Assembly (NCBI GenBank): GCA_900312665.1
Contig: ONZQ02000008.1
Coordinates: 1,487,302-1,551,301 of the forward strand
Reading direction: 5' to 3'
Length of the DNA stretch: 64,000 bases
Source of the DNA: Cephalotrichum gorgonifer
Taxonomy: Eukaryota; Ascomycota; Sordariomycetes; Microascales; Microascaceae
The notes below the pieces were generated by a model. That model was given only the letters and a program-made list of their open reading frames with translations, did not search any database and was not told the origin of the DNA. Shown here piece by piece: positions 57,502 through 64,000 of this stretch. The stretch's first letter is position 1. Each line of letters starts with the position of its first letter. A program made the position numbers and the translations under genes.

Positions 57502-59728
57502 ATGTACAGGCAACTAATTTTCCTTTTCGGTGCCGCCCTGTTAGGGTCGGCACATGCCCAACTCCCTCATATTACCGCCTTCTCTGGGCCTCAGCCTACA
57601 GCTGCCCCCCGGAGGATCGCCAAGCGTCAGGATATTGTAGCGAGGACCATTGAAATCCACAGAGACTATGCGGCCCCTATTGGCGTGGATACACAATACC
57701 TTACCATGGATGGAAGTACGACAAAGGTATGTTGCCCTGGAACCTTACTTGGCCGTGGACCATCCCACCATGTTTCTACTGTAATACGTGACTAACTTGA
57801 AAATTGACAGTGGATCGGTGTTAACACGGAGTATCTGACAGAGGAGACTCGCACCACAACTGTTGACAACGTCGAGGTAACGACTGTAGTCAAGCCACAG
57901 CTGGCTGTCGTCACTGCAACTGAAGCCTCAGAAGGAGTTGATGTTGGAGATGTCACTGTCCTCGTTTCGGATACTGTTCAAGATGAGATGGATGCCATAA
58001 TTAAGCAAGCAGTAGCCTCTTGCGGCGCGCCGGCTAAGCTGAGGAAGCGCGATTGTAAGTTTTGACTTCCCCAGATAGTCTACAGAAGGAATTACGACAC
58101 TGACCTTTTCCTTTCTCCCTTCCCAGCTACGAGTTGCATAATCAACGCCCTACAAGGAGCTGCTCAGAATGATGAAGCACTTGGCCTTATCAACCCTGCA
58201 GAATGGGAAAGCTTCGGCCTCGAACTCGTGGATAGCGCACCCGGGATCTTGAGTGCTGCGTTCCAGGTCTTCAAGACGCGGGCACAGAAGAACAAATTCG
58301 CCCTCCTCGTGGGTGCCGCGGCGGCCTTTGGGGCTTTCGTGGCTGAACCCGCCGCTGAAGTCGGTCACAAGTTCATATTTGAGGGTGGCTTGTTTGGGTT
58401 CCCGGGGTCGGATGGCGGGAATAATGAAAATGATCCAACCCCTACCGAGCCAACGACAACCACATCAACTTCAACATGTGATCCCTCGGCTACTGTTGAC
58501 GAAAACTCGGTACGCATTCTTCTCGGGTCTATGCCTTAGCATTTAGGGTGTTCTCTTTACTGATATCTCTAAAGCCAGCCTGTGATGACGAGGATTGCAA
58601 GGGGGAGGGGAAAGTTTGTCAAGCAGAGGTAAACTCCCGCTTCTTTTCTATTCCTTTCCAACCCATCGACTAGATCTAACATTTCATACTTAGGGCGAGA
58701 AGAAGAATTGCCCATGTGTCAAGTGGACGAAAAAGATGGTCGAAGGTCTCTTTGATAAAGACTGGGCCAATGAGCAGCAGAAGATCCTCCAGGAGCTCGA
58801 GGCAGGGGTACCAGATGTCATCCCTCCGCAATGCTTCCGCAACACGTATGGTGATGGCTTCGACGGAAAGCCAAGAGCTGAGCCATCTGCCTTCTGTCGT
58901 TGCTCTAGTATTGGGGGCCCAGGTACCAAGACTGAAGGCAACTACGCTACCATGTCGGGAGAAGGCGACGATGCATGCACATATACCACCATGCCAACCG
59001 AAACAATCAGCATTACTTTGAGACCCAAGGAGACAACAGTTACTTCCTGCAGGTTGGAGTCAACGTAAGCAATGCGCACCTCTAGGTCCCTCCCAGCTCC
59101 CCCTCCCAAAGGAGGCCCCCTAAATTGACTTACTAACCTTTCCTGCAGTGAGGGAGATTCGTATTGCACTTGTAACGACGACAAGATGCACGGCTCAATC
59201 GTAACAACATACCAAGGCAAAGAAACCACCGTCTGCCCCGACGCAACCGCCACCATGACCAGCATCGAGACACCCACTGCAGAGCCCTCTTGCTATCCGA
59301 CCCATGGGCCCCCTCATGACAACCCAGCAAACGATGAGCTCCTCAAACTTTGCGGCGCAGGCAAGTCCGAGTTTGCTGGTGTCTGCCGAACGAAGATGGG
59401 AGAGGGGCTAGGCTACGCCAATGTCGGTTGTCCCAACGCGGGGGCGGGCACTCAGAATCCTATTCAGAACAACCACTATGGCGCCCAGTTCGAAAAGGCG
59501 GATAACGCGCCTGAGGAATGCAACTACCTTTTCGGACTAGGCGGTTCCGATAATGACGACGAAGTGGGCGTTCGAGTTGATGCCCTCTGCATTCCGGTGT
59601 TTGAGGCTATTAGGGATAAGTGCTCATGGAATGGGGGCGAGGCTAAAACACCATGTGGGACGTTCAAGTATCAGTCTTGCCCGCTGGGGAGTAAGTGTAA
59701 CTTTGGGAACCCGGGAAGGCCGGGATAA
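57502..59728 (+). CDS. Large secreted Cys-rich protein of unknown function
   Basis: Six exons (57502-57726, 57811-58054, 58127-58509, 58575-58628, 58694-59064, 59149-59728) join in phase to 618 residues. It has a signal peptide (QLIFLFGAALLGSAHAQ) and KR pairs at RRIAKRQD and LRKRD that could be processing sites. A Val/Thr-rich stretch precedes a small helical domain (residues about 155-220) with hydrophobic KFALLVGAAAAFGAFVAEPA. A Thr/Pro linker (PTEPTTTTSTSTC) leads to a C-terminal half with about 25 Cys. Segments such as CKGEGKVCQAEGEKKNCPC suggest a disulfide-rich extracellular module. I do not recognise the family. Confidence 0.75.
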
Positions 59729-60333
59729 GGATTAGATCATTGGAGGGCGCCCTGATATAAATCGTCTTTGTATAGTTTTTTATTGTGTCGTGTGGAGATG
59801 GATCCTGTTTTGGCTGGGAGCAAACGAAGGCGTAGCTACCGAGGTCGCTGAAGTATGGATCAGCGAAATTGATATATTATTTGTTCAACCGGCAGCAGCA
59901 ATGTATTCCAACGTAGAGAGTAAAACGCATCTCAAAATCTCCCCACTCTGTATTATCCCTGTAAGAATGAACAAGTAGCGTGCAGTATGACATCGTGATT
60001 TTATGATTTACTGTCTTAATTCAAGGCCGGACTGGCCATCTAGCGTCAATGACACTACCCTCCGTGATATTATGATTTCCTTTTCAAGATTTGGCATCTT
60101 TCGTACCTGAAACCAAGCCTATGATACCGCCCCCGTGCTGTTATGGTCTCCTCTTCGAGGTTCTCGAGCTTGTTTCCTCGATTATTTAAGCAGGCTGCAA
60201 GCAGGTATGACCCCCTGCCACCAAGGATCCACTTTCCCCCGCGGCTTCGATTTCCTCCGTGTGGCTTCTTATTTTCCCCATCTCCCCCTACCCGAGGCGG
60301 ACGTGGGCGGGGAGCATAGTATTGGTGTCTCCA
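59729..60333. other. Intergenic, no gene seen
   Basis: AT-rich 3' flank followed by sequence leading into the hydrolase relic. Short frames only. Confidence 0.45.
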
Positions 60334-60700
60334 GGGAACATACAACGTAAGTATCTATACGCTCCCATGCGAGCGACCGACTTGTTGGGATTGCCTTCCT
60401 CGTTACGTTGACATTGGCTCGAACGAAACATTTCATGAAGAAGACATTGGGTCTGCGAGGAGACTCTGGCACGACGGAGTTCCGTTCGAGTTCCGCGCGT
60501 TGCCGGGCGCGTACCATGGGTTTGCCGGTATTGCCCCTCAACCCCCAGTCTTCATCAACGGCACGGCGGCGACGATGGCCTGGATACGGAGGGAACTTGG
60601 ATTAACCAAAAAAAAATTGGTGGCTGCTAGGCGCGGTTTACCATGGGATCAACGCCTAAGGGTTGGAAAACGCTACTACGAATGGTTTAAAAAGGAGTGA
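60334..60700 (+). pseudogene. C-terminal relic of an alpha/beta-hydrolase
   Basis: Frame-corrected by eye, the stretch reads KYLYAPMRATDLLGLPSS, then VDIGSNETFHEEDIGSARRL, DGVPFEFRALPGAYHGFAGI and TMAWIRRELGL, the end of an acetyl-esterase/HSL-type alpha/beta-hydrolase. The catalytic-Asp (ETFHEED) and His (AYHGF) segments are both present. One surplus T at about 60403 breaks the frame. The N-terminal catalytic-Ser part is absent or unrecognisable upstream, so this is a fragment. Confidence 0.6.
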
Positions 60701-61792
60701 AATAATATAATATTCTTCAACAGTATGCTGTTAATCCCACGGGTCACGATACCGATCCAAGTTAGAATTTTCATAGAGTCGCGTGTAACCCGCCCAAAAA
60801 GCATTGCACAAGGCCCCTCTAGTCTTTTACTCTTCGTAATGCCTGCTCTCGGCATGCTGGAAGCGCCCACTCTTGAAGCAGACCATCATGTTACAGTACG
60901 GGCAGTAGGGTTGGCCCCTGCCATCGGCTGCACGCAGTCATCACGGCGAGTACAATTCTTGATAACTTCATTACTGTCTCTCACATATATCGGTAAACCC
61001 CTCTTCCCAGCCCTCACACAGTAACGGCCCACTTTGTCCATGTCCCTACCTCGTCCCGACCGCGTCACCGTTACCCCCTTCAAGTATGAGCTCCCAGTTT
61101 CGGCCATATCCTTGCCAGACGCTTCTCGAGAACTGAATCATACGGCTGCATCTTCAGGTTCTCTTAATACCCTCCACTATCCGCCGCAGGAGAGGATAAT
61201 GTCATTCCGCAAAGTCCGATTTCATCATATTAGTACATTGGGCTTCAACAAGGGTATTGTTTGGATCATCGCCGTTGTGGGGAGTCGGTCGTGGAGGCTA
61301 ATAGCTTGAGGGGCCACCCAGTCCACATCTGGTGGCGATGATGGCGATGTCCAAAGGTGAATCTGAGGAGGTTGCGCGCCTCTAGGATGAGAGGAAGATC
61401 GAGTAACTCGGCATACTCCCGTTGGAGCGCCCTCTTGCGCTCAGCGTCCGGATCCTTGTCGGCCACAACCATGCGCCGGATGTTCCCTGGAGGACACACT
61501 CGAGCTAGAGTGTGGTCTCGTCGTCGATTGTTTCCTCCCCCTTGTTGCACCACTCCGTCATACTTTGCAGTCGAATATGCATCAGAGAATAGTATGTCTG
61601 CTAATTCTAGTCGGGGGGTAATGCACCCTCATGGAAGGGAAAGGTACAGTCGTTATGTAACACGAGGATGACGCCAGTGAACTGTGCAATCTCGGCAATG
61701 ATTTTCTTGACTCGGATGATTGTTTCGGCCGATGGTCCTCTCGCAGCCCAGTCATCCCGGTGGCGTTCGGTGACGTGACAGGACGGGGAAAA
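60701..61792. other. Intergenic with a glycosyltransferase fragment
   Basis: Apart from the GT1-like scrap annotated separately, only short frames. An open frame on the minus strand (61553-61266) has no recognisable features. Confidence 0.4.
60924..60972 (+). pseudogene. Scrap of a GT1 glycosyltransferase gene
   Basis: 48 bases from 60924 match 46409-46456 of the intact glycosyltransferase at about 38 positions by eye count, and translate as LHAVITASTILDNFI against LHAIITPNTLVDNFI. Flanking sequence has no open frame of the right kind. A short relic, possibly of a duplicated paralogue. Confidence 0.45.
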
Positions 61793-63781
61793 CTAGTACC
61801 CTTCAGGTAGCTCACCCGAGATTATTTGTTTCTCGAGATATTCAAATTCTCTCTCGCCCATTTTGGTATCCACCCGCCCCTCTTGAGACCACGGTACCCT
61901 TCGAACGATACGGGTGTAGCGCCAGAAGTCATCCACGAGTTTGCCCCGAAATCGCTCTATCTCCCTGGCCACCTCCGGGTTGCCACGCCTCGGTTTGAGT
62001 GCAGAGACGGCTCTGCAGTATTCGGAAATTGCCTTGAGGCAGATGAGAAGTGCCCTCTTCTTCATATAATTGAGAGCAAGGGGTACAACTGCGATGTTGT
62101 CGGCAGCGTGGTACTGTATAGTACCAGAGTCACTCCGGGCGACGGGAAACTTGGCGTCATTGCTGAGTGCTTCCGGGTGGCGTTTGCTAGTCGGACAAAG
62201 GGTAGTCTTCCCACTGTATGAATTGACGTACTCGGAGCCTTCGCCAGTCTCCAATAACGCCTCCGCGTCTTCTCTCAGAGCCCTGCCCTCATCTCTGTCA
62301 AGAGCTCTAACTTTGCCGAGTATTTGAGCCTCTGATGCAAGAACGCCAGCTAAGCCCTGTTGGGCTATATGGGCTGCACGTCGCTTGCCACCTTTCCTCG
62401 ACGTGATGAATTCCTCACATGCCAGATAGCCAATCTGGTCATAGACAAGGCGTTCGCACCGGATCGACAGCCCACACTCCCCACAGAGGTGGGTAGTCAA
62501 AGCCCGCATGTCGTCATCGCAACAAAACCGGCTCGGGGATTCTTCGCCGTTTAAGATCCTCTTGTTGACTGCATCGGTAGTCGTGGCGGCGGTTTCCAGG
62601 GCCATCAGAGGGTCGCCGGAGCTCAGGTACGTTCGCCTCGCATTATCGAGCACAATCTGTGCCCATGCCATATCACACGAAGCCACGATGAAACCAGAAT
62701 ATATATCTTCAGGTCCCTCTTAAATAATTCCGTTCTCTTGATCTCGATGTCGTTCCATTGTTGATTCCTGTGAGTGCGGAATATCGGTCCACCGTCATGA
62801 GAACGATCGCGGGGAGAGACTTCGTTCCGGACCAAAATAGTATGGAGGGCCTTGGTTAGCTCATCCCCAGTGGTGCAGAGGGATGGTATCGAATGATATG
62901 GGAGATCGTGAACCCCATGAACTTCTCCGCCCGTCTAAGCCCCGGGTTTATGAGAAGGACGGATGCCGTCTGTGGAGTCGACGTATAGCGGGAGGCTAGG
63001 CTTGTGGTTGAAGAAAGTCTTCATCCCCACGCATTTGGTCCAGATAATATGTTCCGAATCCGAGATATGTGCTCCCTGTTTGATGGAGGCTTAGGTGCGG
63101 TAGATTGCGTGCCTTTTAAACTGCAGCGTATCGCGATCAAGGAATCCGACCTCACTCCTTGCACTCTCGGTATCGTTTCCAGAGGTATTTGTTAATTTCG
63201 GCGGCGTGACTTCGATATTCTTATCGGGAAAGGAGCGGCATATAGCAGTACGAAAGAGGAGCCCGATAAGTGGAGGTTCTTTGTTGCCGTGGCAGAATTC
63301 TGGTATCGAGACATCGTCTATATCCGGCATTCGATTCGGCGCATCCGTAATAACACAACATGCCGCCCAAGCCTCATCCTCAGAGTAGTCTTGCTGGCTG
63401 ATCCGAACGAAACGGTGAGTTGATCCAGGCTGCTCGGCAAACAATTCCCATGTCGGATCCCTGGCAGGCCCTTTTGGCTTGAACGGCTTGACCTTCGGCT
63501 CGTAGTTTCGCCCCGGTTTCAGAATGAGTCTCGGGTCTGTACGGAAAAGAAATCCGACTGGGTCTTCCCTCTCGAGCTCTCTGTGTACGGATGGGGTTGC
63601 ACGTCTCACGAACTTGTGCGCTTCTTGGCCTCGTCGAGGAGCTTCCGGTAGTGATTCCGCAAGCGGGGAACATAATCATCTGATATGTTGGAGCGCACCG
63701 TGGCTTGGGGGCACGATACTCCGGAGATACCGGCGGACTTGTCGCTATTGCTATCGTCGGCCTGTGCCTTGTAGACGAACC
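61793..63781 (-). pseudogene. Unknown multi-domain gene, broken
   Basis: A coding-like stretch can be followed from FVYKAQADDSNSDKSAG (about 63780) through DDYVPRLRNHYRKLLDEAKK. It then shifts frame to AHKFVRRATPSVHRELERED, meets in-frame stops TAA at 63093-63091 and TAG at 62937-62935, and shifts frame again near 62710 into DIYSGFIVASCDMAWAQIVL. The last part (to 61793) has FCCDDDMRALTTHLCGECGL and ERLVYDQIGYLACEEF, possible zinc-binding Cys pairs, and ends KQIISGELPEGY. The segments keep coding character between lesions. Family not recognised. Intron loss of the lesions is not possible with visible GT..AG pairs, so a pseudogene is most likely. Confidence 0.4.
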
Positions 63782-63892
63782 TGGGTCAAGAGGTCAGCTT
63801 GTCACGCGGCACGGGAACTGGAGGACCATGAGCACGATGGGGAGGGCAAGGGCAAATGGGACAGGGGAAAAAGGGGGAGGAGGGAAAAGGGA

Positions 63893-64000
63893 CAGATGGA
63901 GAGAGGGAGAGAGGGAGAGAGGGAGAGAGGGAGAGAGGGAGAGAGGGAGAGAGGGAGAGAGGGAGAGAGGGAGAGAGGGAGAGAGGGAGAGAGGGAGAGA
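63893..64000. repeat. (GGGAGAGA)n microsatellite
   Basis: An 8-bp unit GGGAGAGA repeats without interruption for about 13 copies to the end of the window. Purine-only strand; may continue outside. Confidence 0.95.

Noticed and set aside
61266..61553. 95-codon minus-strand frame with charged helix
   Set aside because: No start context, neighbours or motif to support it; could be a decayed end of the broken gene upstream.
1..64000. CRISPR arrays, bacterial operons or a horizontally acquired prokaryotic island
   Set aside because: No regularly spaced exact repeats; genes have fungal introns and fungal domain sets throughout.
1..64000. Heavy repeat-induced point mutation across the window
   Set aside because: Coding regions stay GC-rich with intact long frames; only isolated C-to-T-type stops fit that direction, so at most light mutation is supported.
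63893..64000. Telomere repeat at the window end
   Set aside because: The unit is GGGAGAGA, not TTAGGG-like, and the purine strand is uniform; it is a microsatellite.

Overview
The window is nuclear DNA of a filamentous ascomycete (Pezizomycotina). Genes carry short introns of about 46-150 bases with GTAAGT/GTATGT-type donors, CTAAC-type branch points and AG acceptors. Families are typical of moulds: Zn2Cys6 regulators, a fused fatty-acid dioxygenase-P450, a NACHT/ankyrin STAND protein, a berberine-bridge-like oxidase, a GH114 enzyme, a SYLF protein and an MCH1-like transporter. An intron-bearing tRNA-Tyr lies at 17.5 kb. The order or species cannot be fixed from the sequence alone.

Layout. 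0-17 kb is housekeeping-like: a small secreted protein, a SYLF (Ysc84-like) protein, an extended SDR, a Hal2/Met22-type phosphatase with a damaged 5' end, an OB-fold-like protein, an MCH1-type transporter, an F-box protein and a GNAT acetyltransferase. From 17 kb on it looks accessory: tRNA-Tyr, a degenerate 33-bp repeat array, a GH2 beta-glucuronidase-like gene with one amber codon, a divergent SDR / Zn2Cys6 regulator pair, a Ppo-type dioxygenase-P450 fusion (26.8-30.5 kb), a NACHT-ankyrin gene split by one in-frame stop, an FAD oxidase, a GH114 protein, a beta-lactamase-fold hydrolase, a GT1 glycosyltransferase, a broken CoA-transferase, a second (frameshifted) Zn2Cys6 regulator, a DUF7730-like protein, a secreted HExxH metalloprotease-like gene and a large secreted Cys-rich protein. 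60-64 kb is a graveyard of broken genes that ends in a (GGGAGAGA)n microsatellite.

How the parts may work together. SDR + regulator + dioxygenase-P450 could form a small oxylipin unit. The SDR/regulator intergenic region holds five copies of ATCGGAC/GTCCGAT, including a 9-bp inverted repeat, which suits a Zn2Cys6 dimer. A second motif, CGGAG(C/T)TT, occurs six times around the broken CoA-transferase and the second regulator. No PKS, NRPS or terpene synthase core enzyme was seen.

Most striking overall is the mix of intact genes with neighbours that each carry one or two fresh-looking lesions: two amber codons exactly where the family has Trp, one opal codon between NACHT and ankyrin parts, single-base frameshifts and one microhomology-type deletion. 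These could be real recent pseudogenisation or, for the indels, assembly error. Exon joins and family names were worked out by eye; no database search was possible.
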